Assembly (NCBI GenBank): GCA_018001935.1
Contig: JAGNHB010000013.1
Coordinates: 1 to 64,000, forward strand
Origin: Acidobacteriota bacterium
Lineage (GTDB): Bacteria > Acidobacteriota > JAAYUB01
Reading direction: 5' to 3'
DNA: 64,000 nt
The translations under genes were made by a program, and so were the position numbers. The first letter of the stretch is position 1. Every line of letters begins with the position of its first letter. Shown here one piece after another: positions 57,756 through 64,000 of the stretch. The notes beneath the pieces are model-generated. The model ran no database searches and was not told where the DNA came from. It worked only from the letters and a program-made list of their open reading frames with translations.

Positions 57756-58684
57756 TGACCACCCCCGCCGAACTCATGCTCCCAGGCGGCCCTGAGCGCC
57801 TCCTCCAGGGTGGTCCGGATTTCAAACCCAAGCAACCGCCTGGCCTTGTCGTTGCAGCCATAGATAGTGTCGACCTCGGAAGCGCGGACCAGGGCCGGGT
57901 CCACCTCGAGGTCGATCGGGCGGGGCGAGTGGGCAAACAACATCCCCACGACCTCGTCAATGCTCCAGTCCCGGCCTGAGCAGATATTGAAGATTTCCCC
58001 CCAGAACTCCCCGCCCGCCATCTGCAGGTAAACCTCCACGGCGTCGGTAACCGAAACGAAATCCCTGCGACTGTTGATGTTTCCGGCCTTGACCACGGGC
58101 GGGGCGCTGTCGCGCAGGGCCGACCGGGCCCGCGCCAGGAGCGCCCCCACGACGAGCGATTTGGGGATTCCGGCGCCGACCAGGTTGAAGACTCGGGCAA
58201 TCACGACCTTCAGGCCATAGCGGCGGAAATAGCTCTGACCTGCGAGGGTGGCGAAGTGCTTGCTCAGGCCGTAAGGCGTGACCGGACGGCAGGCGGTCTC
58301 TTCCGTTACCGGCAGGTCGAATCCGCCGACCCGGCCGTATTCGGCCGCCGAACCGACCAGGAGGATCCTGGCATCGATCCCGGCGGCGAGAACCGATTCG
58401 AGGAGGTGGATCGTCCCCAGCGCGTTTGTCCGGAAGACGTCCTGGAACGGGCCGTCGCCGATCGCGGCCAAGTGGAAGATGCCGTCGGGCCTGATTCTGC
58501 GAATCGTCCGGGAAAGCGCCTCGAAATCACCCACGTCGACGCGGTGATATTCCATGTCGGGCAGAACAGCCTGAAGATGCGCCTGGACGTCCAGGCCGAT
58601 CACCCGGACGGCGTCAGCTTGCAGGCGCTTTACCAGGTGTGACGCGCTGAAACCGTTGACACCGGTTACGAGGGCTGTTTTCAT
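57752..58684 (-). CDS. NAD(P)-dependent sugar epimerase/reductase (GDP-4-keto-6-deoxymannose reductase-like)
   Basis: The 310-aa extended SDR has ALVTGVNGFSASHLVKRLQ, IFHLAAIGDGPFQDVFRTNALGTIHLLESV, LLVGSAAEYGRVGG, VTPYGLSKHFATL (Tyr/Lys) and IARVFNLVGAGIPKSLVVGALLARA, the last being typical of the RMD branch that makes GDP-D-rhamnose from the Gmd product. NINSRRDFVSVTDAVEVYLQM is also an RMD feature. With gmd at 23.9 kb it could complete a GDP-rhamnose route, while a UDP-sugar alternative is possible. It overlaps both neighbours by 4 bases. Confidence 0.85.
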   Translation of the reverse strand: MKTALVTGVNGFSASHLVKRLQADAVRVIGLDVQAHLQAVLPDMEYHRVDVGDFEALSRTIRRIRPDGIFHLAAIGDGPFQDVFRTNALGTIHLLESVLAAGIDARILLVGSAAEYGRVGGFDLPVTEETACRPVTPYGLSKHFATLAGQSYFRRYGLKVVIARVFNLVGAGIPKSLVVGALLARARSALRDSAPPVVKAGNINSRRDFVSVTDAVEVYLQMAGGEFWGEIFNICSGRDWSIDEVVGMLFAHSPRPIDLEVDPALVRASEVDTIYGCNDKARRLLGFEIRTTLEEALRAAWEHEFGGGGQ

Positions 58685-59400
58685 GAATGCCTGGGCTCGG
58701 GAAGAAACTTTGCCCGATCGGTCACAAAGTCATCGTTCGCTTTCTGGAAGTCGTCGAAACGGCCGATATCCTGCCAGTAGCAGGTGGTCTCGTAACAAAA
58801 GACTGTCTTCCCGGCGTCTTTCAAGGCCAACATCAGGTCGGGGATGTCGAACTTTCGTCCAGGAGGGATGAAGTCGAGGGCCGGGCGCGACAAGATGTTG
58901 ATGCCCATGCTGACGGAATAGGACAGCCTGGGTTTTTCGATGTACTTATACAGGACGCCGTTCGGGGCGACCTCGACGACACCGTAATCGATCTGGACGT
59001 CCCTCGCGTGCACGGCGAGGGTCGCCCAGGCGTTCTCGCTCCGATGGAACTCGAACAGTCGGCGATAGTCCAGGGTGGTGAGGATGTCGCCGTTCATGAC
59101 CAGGAAATCGTCCTCGCAATCGGTGATCAGCTTGAGCGGGCCGGCCGTCCCCAGGGGTTCGTCCTCGATGCTGAATTCGATCTTCACCCCGAGCCGCCGC
59201 CCGTCGCCGAAAATCGCAGCGAACAGGTGGTGCATGTGGCCGAGCGAGAGCACGATCCGGTCGAATCCCGCCGCCGCCAATTGCCGGATGACGATTTCCA
59301 GGATCGGGACGTCGTCCAGGGGGAGCAGCGGCTTGGGGATCGTGACCGTGAAGGGTTTGAGCCGGGTGCCCTTGCCCCCCGCCAACAGGACCGCCATCAT
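58681..59400 (-). CDS. Sugar-1-phosphate nucleotidyltransferase
   Basis: The 239-aa enzyme has MAVLLAGGKGTRLKPFTVTIPKPLLPLDDVPILEIVIRQLAAAG, the GGxGTRL...PKP nucleotide-binding signature, DDFLVMNGDILTTLDY with the metal Asp, and VSMGINILSRPALDFIP. It lacks the C-terminal hexapeptide repeat or cupin domain, so it is a short mannose-1-phosphate guanylyltransferase- or RmlA-like form. Next to an RMD-like reductase, a GDP-mannose-type donor is the more likely product. Gene order GT4, nucleotidyltransferase, SDR, GT4 with ATGA overlaps indicates tight translational coupling. Confidence 0.88.
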   Translation of the reverse strand: MMAVLLAGGKGTRLKPFTVTIPKPLLPLDDVPILEIVIRQLAAAGFDRIVLSLGHMHHLFAAIFGDGRRLGVKIEFSIEDEPLGTAGPLKLITDCEDDFLVMNGDILTTLDYRRLFEFHRSENAWATLAVHARDVQIDYGVVEVAPNGVLYKYIEKPRLSYSVSMGINILSRPALDFIPPGRKFDIPDLMLALKDAGKTVFCYETTCYWQDIGRFDDFQKANDDFVTDRAKFLPEPRHS

Positions 59401-60569
59401 GTCGTGAATCCTCCCGTGAGACTGGTTCGTCCCATGGAACTGTCGGATCGCCCGTCGAACAACGAGCGGTAAAGCGACTCGTAATTCCGGATGAACCCGC
59501 TCCTTCCGAACTGTTCTTCAGCAAAACGCCGCGAGGCCTTCCCGAACCGAGCCCGTTCTTCCGGCGAGAGGGCCAGGCACCGTTCCAGGGCCCGGGCGAT
59601 GTCTGAGACATTCCAGGGGTCGCAAAGGAACCCGTTTTCACCGTCCTGGACGATCCGGGGAATGTCGGCGACCGCACCGGCCACGATCGGCAACCCGCTG
59701 GCCATGCCCTCGCAGACCGTGTTCGGGAGCCCTTCCCGGGTGGAGACGAGGACCGCCGCGTCGGCCTGGCGGTATTCGGATTCCACGTTCTCGATCTCCC
59801 CGGCGAAAGTGAACTCCCCGCCGAGCCCGGACCGCTCGATGATTTCCCGCGTTTCCGCCATGTTGTTCCGCTGGTCGGGAATCTGGTCGTTGTACCGGCC
59901 CACCCACCGCAGATCGAACGGTTGGGGCGATCGATGCTTGAGCAGGGCCAAGGCTTCTGCCAGCCGGCGGGAATTCTTGCGGGTATTCATGGACGCGACG
60001 CAGACGAACCGGAACCGTGCCGGCTCCTTGGGGTTTTCCCGGGGTCGGAACCGGTCCAAGTCGACGCAGTTCCAGATCACGGAAGCCTTCTTCCGATAGG
60101 CCGGCATGTACGTCACCAGCGCCTCGAGAATGGAATGGGAATTCGCCACGATCCAGTCCGCGCCCCGGTACAAACGGGTGATCGCCTTGGCCCGGAGGTT
60201 CCCTCTTCTGCCATAATCCGGGTCGATCCGCTCCGAGACGACGACCTTCCACTGTCTTCCCCCGAGCCCGCTCAGCACAGCGATCGCGTTGGAGCCAGGA
60301 AGGTAGGCTTGCACGACGTCGGGCTTTACCCGATTCAACCAGGACCGGGCTCCCCGGATCCGGCCGAGCTTCCCCGTTACACCAAGCCTTTCGACAGTCA
60401 CCCCGCTCCGCTTCAGCCGTGTCTCGTAAAAGTCGCTGACCGACTCCTGCCCGTGATAGTAACAGAGTGCGACCGGGTGGCCTTTCTCCCGCAAGCCGGC
60501 GGCCAGTTCGGACATCTGCCGCTCGGCACCGCCGGATCCAAGGCTTTCGATCAGGCAGGCGATTCTCAT
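59397..60569 (-). CDS. Glycosyltransferase family 4
   Basis: The 390-aa GT-B enzyme has MRIACLIESLGSGGAERQMSELAAGLREKGHPVALCYYHG, with the GGAE acceptor-domain motif typical of GT4. The donor domain has FVCVASMNTRKNSRRLAEALALLKH, FTFAGEIENVESEYRQADAAVLVSTREGLPNTVCEGMASGLPIVAGAVADIPRIVQDGENGFL with the E-x7-E pair. It resembles O-antigen and capsule transferases such as those acting on N-acetylgalactosamine acceptors. It is the first gene of the high-GC block and is separated by about 160 bases from the upstream small transporter gene. Confidence 0.93.
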   Translation of the reverse strand: MRIACLIESLGSGGAERQMSELAAGLREKGHPVALCYYHGQESVSDFYETRLKRSGVTVERLGVTGKLGRIRGARSWLNRVKPDVVQAYLPGSNAIAVLSGLGGRQWKVVVSERIDPDYGRRGNLRAKAITRLYRGADWIVANSHSILEALVTYMPAYRKKASVIWNCVDLDRFRPRENPKEPARFRFVCVASMNTRKNSRRLAEALALLKHRSPQPFDLRWVGRYNDQIPDQRNNMAETREIIERSGLGGEFTFAGEIENVESEYRQADAAVLVSTREGLPNTVCEGMASGLPIVAGAVADIPRIVQDGENGFLCDPWNVSDIARALERCLALSPEERARFGKASRRFAEEQFGRSGFIRNYESLYRSLFDGRSDSSMGRTSLTGGFTT

Positions 60570-60727
60570 CTGTTGGATCCCGGGATAAAAAGAGGTTGCC
60601 TTATCCCATCCGACTCAGCCAGTTCGGGTTTCTTTTTGCAAAAATCCGTCACTTAGCGCCGGTTTCCTTGATCATAGACTGCTCTCCAATGCGGAAAAAT
60701 GCCAATCAACATGTTTCTGAAAAGCCA

Positions 60728-61093
60728 TTATTTTGCCCCAATGAGCCAGCAACCCGCACAGATGAGAAGCACGCCAACCCACCTTGACAGTGAGACGTCC
60801 TCCCCCAATAAGAGCCACGCCCCCAACAGACCGAATGCATATGAAATACTGATCATCGGGTATACAATGCTCAGCGGTGCCCCAGCAAGAACCTTCAACC
60901 AGAGGACAACCACGGAACCTGTGCAAGCCACCGCTGTCCAGGCTCGCCAATCAACCAAAAAAGCTCTGACAAGGCTTGCCATCCCAGCCCCGGGCGTTGT
61001 TGCCGTTATAGCCTGCTTGAGAAGGATCTGCCCGCCGGCTAACAACACATTCAATGCAAGAACCATCAGCAGCGTATTCGTAGCCATTTTCAT
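60728..61093 (-). CDS. Small DMT/EamA-type membrane protein (ArnE/ArnF- or EmrE-like)
   Basis: The 121-aa protein has four hydrophobic helices: LLMVLALNVLLAGGQILLKQA, WTAVACTGSVVVLWLKVLAG, LSIVYPMISISYAFGLLGAWLLLGEDVSLSRW and VGVLLICAGCWLIGAK. The pattern fits the small multidrug resistance-like proteins found in polysaccharide loci, where ArnE/F-like dimers flip undecaprenyl-linked amino sugars. That role is an inference. It is in the lower-GC outer part of the locus, about 110 bases from the DUF2304 gene. Confidence 0.85.
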   Translation of the reverse strand: MKMATNTLLMVLALNVLLAGGQILLKQAITATTPGAGMASLVRAFLVDWRAWTAVACTGSVVVLWLKVLAGAPLSIVYPMISISYAFGLLGAWLLLGEDVSLSRWVGVLLICAGCWLIGAK

Positions 61094-61202
61094 TATGCAG
61101 ATCCTTTGCCTGATAGAGAAGAAGTAAAAATTCGATAAACAATGTCGCGACTCATTTGTAACTCTCGAACAGACAATCGAGAATATTGCATTACTTGGAG
61201 CA

Positions 61203-61592
61203 TCAGGTCTGACTGCCGTTATCTTGCTTTACAGTGTCGACAGAAGATCTTTCGAGATTTTCTATCCGCTCCCTCAACAAGGCAGCCTCCTGAAGAAGTA
61301 CATTTTGCTTTCTCTTCAACTCGGAGATCCTGACGGTCAGATGAAGCAGTAAGAGTATGGAGAAGAAAACGCCGGCAAAAAAATAGAGAGAAGCCGGGTT
61401 AATCCCGCCCAGCCAACGGACCAGTTTTAGCGTGAAACCATCGAAAAAAATCAGAATGGCTAAAACAATTGTTGATACTAGCCAGAGCAACGAATACTCT
61501 TCTCGCATTGATTTCTTCCGAACCAGTTCTACGACACATAAAGCGAGAGCGAGGCAGCAGGCAATCGCCAAAATCTTGGTTTGGATGGGCAT
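61203..61592 (-). CDS. DUF2304 family membrane protein
   Basis: The 129-aa protein has three hydrophobic helices, the middle segment REEYSLLWLVSTIVLAILIFFDGF, and ends in a coiled segment (ISELKRKQNVLLQEAALLRERIENLE). DUF2304 proteins are almost always found next to a family 2 glycosyltransferase of the dolichol-phosphate mannose synthase type, as here (62448-63158), and probably help it at the membrane. I start it at ATG 61592 directly after the methyltransferase stop. A longer frame upstream overlaps that gene. Confidence 0.88.
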   Translation of the reverse strand: MPIQTKILAIACCLALALCVVELVRKKSMREEYSLLWLVSTIVLAILIFFDGFTLKLVRWLGGINPASLYFFAGVFFSILLLLHLTVRISELKRKQNVLLQEAALLRERIENLERSSVDTVKQDNGSQT

Positions 61593-61596
61593 GTTG

Positions 61597-62451
61597 TCAA
61601 TCCTTGCGGGCAAGTATATGCATGACATCGAATGCATTAATAGGTATTGCCCATTTTTTCATCCGACGGGGGAGGGGGATGGAAAAACAAGCTGCAGGGA
61701 AGGCCAGAGAGTATAGCTTTGAAAAGTATCGAATTTTTATGGTTGAAAACCTGCTGTTTCTCAGGAGATCCACCAAAGCTCTCTTGGAGAAACCGAAAAG
61801 GTGTTCTGGGGGGGAAACGAGTCGCCAACGTGTCCCGGCGATTCTGGCATGCCAACTTGAAGCATTCCCTGTTGAAATCAGTAATAATCCGCCATTTCGA
61901 AGTAGTTGGTGTGCAATCTCGAGAAGTCTCAAAGGATCCGTGAGGTGTTCGATGGTGTCGAGGGCGACGAATGCATCCACCGACGCAGGTTTGATTCCAG
62001 GTTCGTCCCGAAGAATATCAGCGAACCGAACGGGCAATCCATACTTTTCTTTTGCCAAGATTGAGGCATACTCTGAAATCTCGAAGCCCGTTGCATTCCA
62101 TCCCGATCGGAGTGCCGCCTCCAGAAAGAAACCCATGGCGGATCCTACCTCGACCAGAGTGCCGGGATTGGCGTGCTGCTCTATCCATCGGATCAACCGG
62201 AAGGCGTTGCGAAGGATGTTTGCGTGTTCAGCCTCATAATCAAGATAAGCAACTCCCTTTTCGTTTCGGTAATAGGATTCTTCGTAGTACTGATCCATTC
62301 GATCAGGAATCTGTTTTCGATCAACGAAATGGGAACCACAACGAATGCATCGATACAGATTAATTCGATTCTTTACGGTCCATTCTTTGACCTGATCTGG
62401 ACCGCAGAGTATGCAGGACGGCAAATGACCGGTAGTGGCCATGGATATCAT
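61597..62451 (-). CDS. Class I SAM-dependent methyltransferase
   Basis: The 284-aa protein begins with a four-Cys zinc-knuckle-like segment CILCGPDQVKEW...LYRCIRCGSHFVD. A Rossmann methyltransferase domain follows with GTLVEVGSAMGFFLEAALRSGWNATGFEISEYASILAKEKYG, VDAFVALDTIEHLTDPLRLLEIAHQLLRNGGLLLISTGN and PPEHLFGFSKRALVDLL. This is the Methyltransf_23-type layout common in surface glycan loci. It may methylate a sugar or lipid-linked intermediate; the target is not known. ATG 62451 overlaps the GT2 stop as ATGA. No lesions are seen. Confidence 0.9.
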   Translation of the reverse strand: MISMATTGHLPSCILCGPDQVKEWTVKNRINLYRCIRCGSHFVDRKQIPDRMDQYYEESYYRNEKGVAYLDYEAEHANILRNAFRLIRWIEQHANPGTLVEVGSAMGFFLEAALRSGWNATGFEISEYASILAKEKYGLPVRFADILRDEPGIKPASVDAFVALDTIEHLTDPLRLLEIAHQLLRNGGLLLISTGNASSWHARIAGTRWRLVSPPEHLFGFSKRALVDLLRNSRFSTIKIRYFSKLYSLAFPAACFSIPLPRRMKKWAIPINAFDVMHILARKD

Positions 62452-63158
62452 CGATCTTCCGGTTTTCTCAGCAGCAGCGCGATCAAGGCCAGGAGATAGT
62501 GAAAGGGGTAGATGAAGGTCATTCCCCAATTGATTGAACTGCGACCGCTCCGACGGGGCCGGATGACGATGGGGACTTCGACTAACTTAAATCTTTTTAA
62601 ATGAAGCATGACCAACCCGATGGCATCCCGATACTCAAAGCTCTGGTCCTTTGCGTATAAAGCTATAGCTTCGCGGTTGTAAGATCGGAACCCGCACGTG
62701 GTGTCGGAAATCCGTTGCCCGACAATCAGGGAAGTGATCCAACCGAAGACCCGTGTACCCACTGCCCGGGCAATTGGCATGCGATAGTCGGTCCGGCCCA
62801 GGAATCGAGAGCCTATAACTATATCTGCGCGATTTTCACGCAAGGGACGAACAAGGTCCGGGATGGAGGCAGGGTCATGCTGACCATCCGCATCAACTTG
62901 CAGAGTAACGGAATATCCGTTGCGATGGGCATACTTGAAACCCGCTTGAAGCGCACAGAACATTCCGGCATTTACCGGGAGGCTGATGACCCTTGCCCCC
63001 ATCCGGCGTGCAACCTCTTCGGTGCCATCGGTAGAACCATCGTTGATCACCAGGATATCCACTTTTTCTTCGCAGTTTTGAATTTCCTTCAAGACCAGTG
63101 GCAGGTTGTTTGCCTCGTTGAAGGCCGGAACCAGGACCAGAATCTCCGACTCACGCAT
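62448..63158 (-). CDS. Glycosyltransferase family 2 (polyprenyl-phosphate sugar synthase-like)
   Basis: The 236-aa GT-A enzyme has ILVLVPAFNEANNLPLVLKEI, VDILVINDGSTDGTEEVARRMG, GMFCALQAGFKYAHRNGYSVTLQVDADGQHDPASIPDLV (DAD metal motif), VIGSRFLGRTDYRMPIARAVGTRVF and RRSGRSSINWGMTFIYPFHYLLALIALLLR, a C-terminal membrane segment. It is like dolichyl/undecaprenyl-phosphate mannose or glucose synthases. The adjoining DUF2304 gene supports this. It starts 8 bases inside the ATP-grasp gene end; ATG 63158 has TATACCCC before it and no good ribosome binding site, hence coupled translation. Confidence 0.93.
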   Translation of the reverse strand: MRESEILVLVPAFNEANNLPLVLKEIQNCEEKVDILVINDGSTDGTEEVARRMGARVISLPVNAGMFCALQAGFKYAHRNGYSVTLQVDADGQHDPASIPDLVRPLRENRADIVIGSRFLGRTDYRMPIARAVGTRVFGWITSLIVGQRISDTTCGFRSYNREAIALYAKDQSFEYRDAIGLVMLHLKRFKLVEVPIVIRPRRSGRSSINWGMTFIYPFHYLLALIALLLRKPEDR

Positions 63159-64000
63159 GGGGTATAACCTCGAAATGCAGTGTGGAAAGAACATTTTCGG
63201 CGGCATGCTCAGCTTCCTCGGCGGTATCCCCTTGGGTGATCACAAAACCAGCCCGTTCATGGCTCCCGGTCAAGGGGCGGAGCATCTGGCCCTCCGTGGC
63301 ATAGAGTTCCAGCCTGACGACTCCGGGGAGAGCCGCTGCTTCTCTCAGGTTCTGAACGCCGACAAGATATCCGGTGCCCGGTTGGAAATAGCTAATGGCT
63401 GCTCCACGCTCCCATGAAGGTTTCATTTTACAAACACACCCGAGAGCGCTCTCCAGAACCAGACCGACCAGGTCCACGCCTGTTGAGAGGGGTACCAGGT
63501 CCGATGTGATGAAATCTCCTCCGAGGCGGGCTCCGACTTCGACGATTACGGGACCGCCTTCTGTGAGGATAATCTCGGTATGAGTGGGCCCCTCCAGTAT
63601 ACCGAGGGCAAGGGCAGCCTGGCGGGTGAGGGTTTCAATGGCATACCGGACCTCGTTCCCGAGCCTGGCTGGTTGAGTGTGCCCAGTTTCCACGAAATGG
63701 GGAGGCCCGGAGGTTTTTTTTGCCGTAATCTGGACTACCGAGAGCTCACCCTGATGCGACAGGGTTTCCACACTGAACTCAGGACCTTGCACGAATTGTT
63801 CAACGACCACCTTCCCGATGCGGGAGAAGGACCTTGCATGATGGAAGGCCTGGCGTATCCGGTCTGGTTCTGACACCAGTGAAACTCCACGGCTGCCTGA
63901 AGAATCTACGGGCTTTAAGACAACTGGCCCATGCAGAGCTTCAAAAGCGGAGAGGGCTTCTGCTTCGGTCTGAGTCGCAATGGATAGAGGGGAGGGTATT
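63151..64000 (-). CDS. ATP-grasp ligase-like protein, 5' end outside the window
   Basis: At least 282 residues run to the window edge without a stop. VVLKPVDSSGSRGVSLVSEPDR is the ATP-grasp phosphate-binding loop region. VVEQFVQGPEFSVETLSHQGEL, ALALGILEGPTHTEIILTEGGPVIVEVGARLGGDFITSDLVPLSTGVDLVGLVLESALG and a C-terminal beta-rich domain follow. This is the biotin carboxylase/L-amino acid ligase (BL00235-like) type of ATP-grasp enzyme. The locus thus holds two ATP-grasp proteins (also 49138-50196). A role in adding an amino acid or carboxylic acid to the glycan is inferred. Confidence 0.85.
   Translation of the reverse strand, partial: IPSPLSIATQTEAEALSAFEALHGPVVLKPVDSSGSRGVSLVSEPDRIRQAFHHARSFSRIGKVVVEQFVQGPEFSVETLSHQGELSVVQITAKKTSGPPHFVETGHTQPARLGNEVRYAIETLTRQAALALGILEGPTHTEIILTEGGPVIVEVGARLGGDFITSDLVPLSTGVDLVGLVLESALGCVCKMKPSWERGAAISYFQPGTGYLVGVQNLREAAALPGVVRLELYATEGQMLRPLTGSHERAGFVITQGDTAEEAEHAAENVLSTLHFEVIPHA

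Overview
The window is a piece of a high-GC chromosome (roughly two thirds G+C by eye) from a diderm bacterium. It encodes lipobox lipoproteins, periplasmic L,D-transpeptidases, a type IV pilin-like protein and an undecaprenyl-phosphate-type polysaccharide locus. The lineage cannot be fixed from sequence alone. The intergenic DNA is packed with many different short dispersed repeat families, as in large-genome, mostly uncultured groups such as Acidobacteriota or Planctomycetota; this placement is an inference. The organism appears to decode UGA as selenocysteine, because its own selD has an in-frame UGA at the catalytic position followed by a SECIS-like hairpin.

Layout. 1-122: end of an IS3-type element. 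446-521: tRNA-Ala with promoter and terminator. 1.1-3.7 kb: selD, a small Cys protein and a membrane metallophosphoesterase. 3.9-4.9 kb: FHA-GGDEF diguanylate cyclase. 5-6.3 kb: repeats. 6.3-9.5 kb: a lipoprotein, two L,D-transpeptidases and a second lipoprotein. 10.2-20.6 kb: uvsE, an orphan nuoH, rsmE, a pilin-like protein, a pyruvate-kinase-like protein, an aldose epimerase and an Orn/Lys/Arg decarboxylase, separated by repeats. 21.3-32.3 kb: GDP-fucose genes (fcl, gmd), a VanZ-like protein, an AbrB/PIN toxin-antitoxin pair, a membrane CapD/FlaA1-type dehydratase and a PF14907-like nucleotidyltransferase, again embedded in repeats. 32.7-40.3 kb: an island of toxin-antitoxin-like and decayed modules (DUF4143 ATPase, several UPF0175 proteins, DUF4160/DUF2442, DUF3368/UPF0175, DUF6516 with partner) separated by copies of one composite repeat; an aminotransferase lies inside it. 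40.6-64 kb: a long minus-strand surface-polysaccharide locus. In transcription order it runs ATP-grasp, GT2, methyltransferase, DUF2304, small DMT transporter, GT4, sugar-nucleotidyltransferase, GDP-sugar reductase-like SDR, GT4, FlaA1-type SDR, an ISNCY-type insertion sequence, a broken WecF-like gene, GT2, GT4, ATP-grasp, a broken methyltransferase, GNAT, GT4, initiating sugar transferase, aldo-keto reductase, GT4, and an orphan E1-alpha/E1-beta pair. Most genes overlap by a few bases and are likely cotranscribed. Parts of it (about 45.8-53.2 and 60.6-64 kb) are clearly lower in GC, suggesting mosaic acquisition.

The most unusual signals are (1) the selenocysteine-containing selD; (2) a composite repeat, AGGCTGTAGG units then TCCGGAGG then GNNATC hexamers, that sits exactly at the 3' end of several unrelated genes and often supplies their stop codon; (3) MITE-like 100-bp elements with 6-bp direct repeats; and (4) the cassette-like toxin-antitoxin island.
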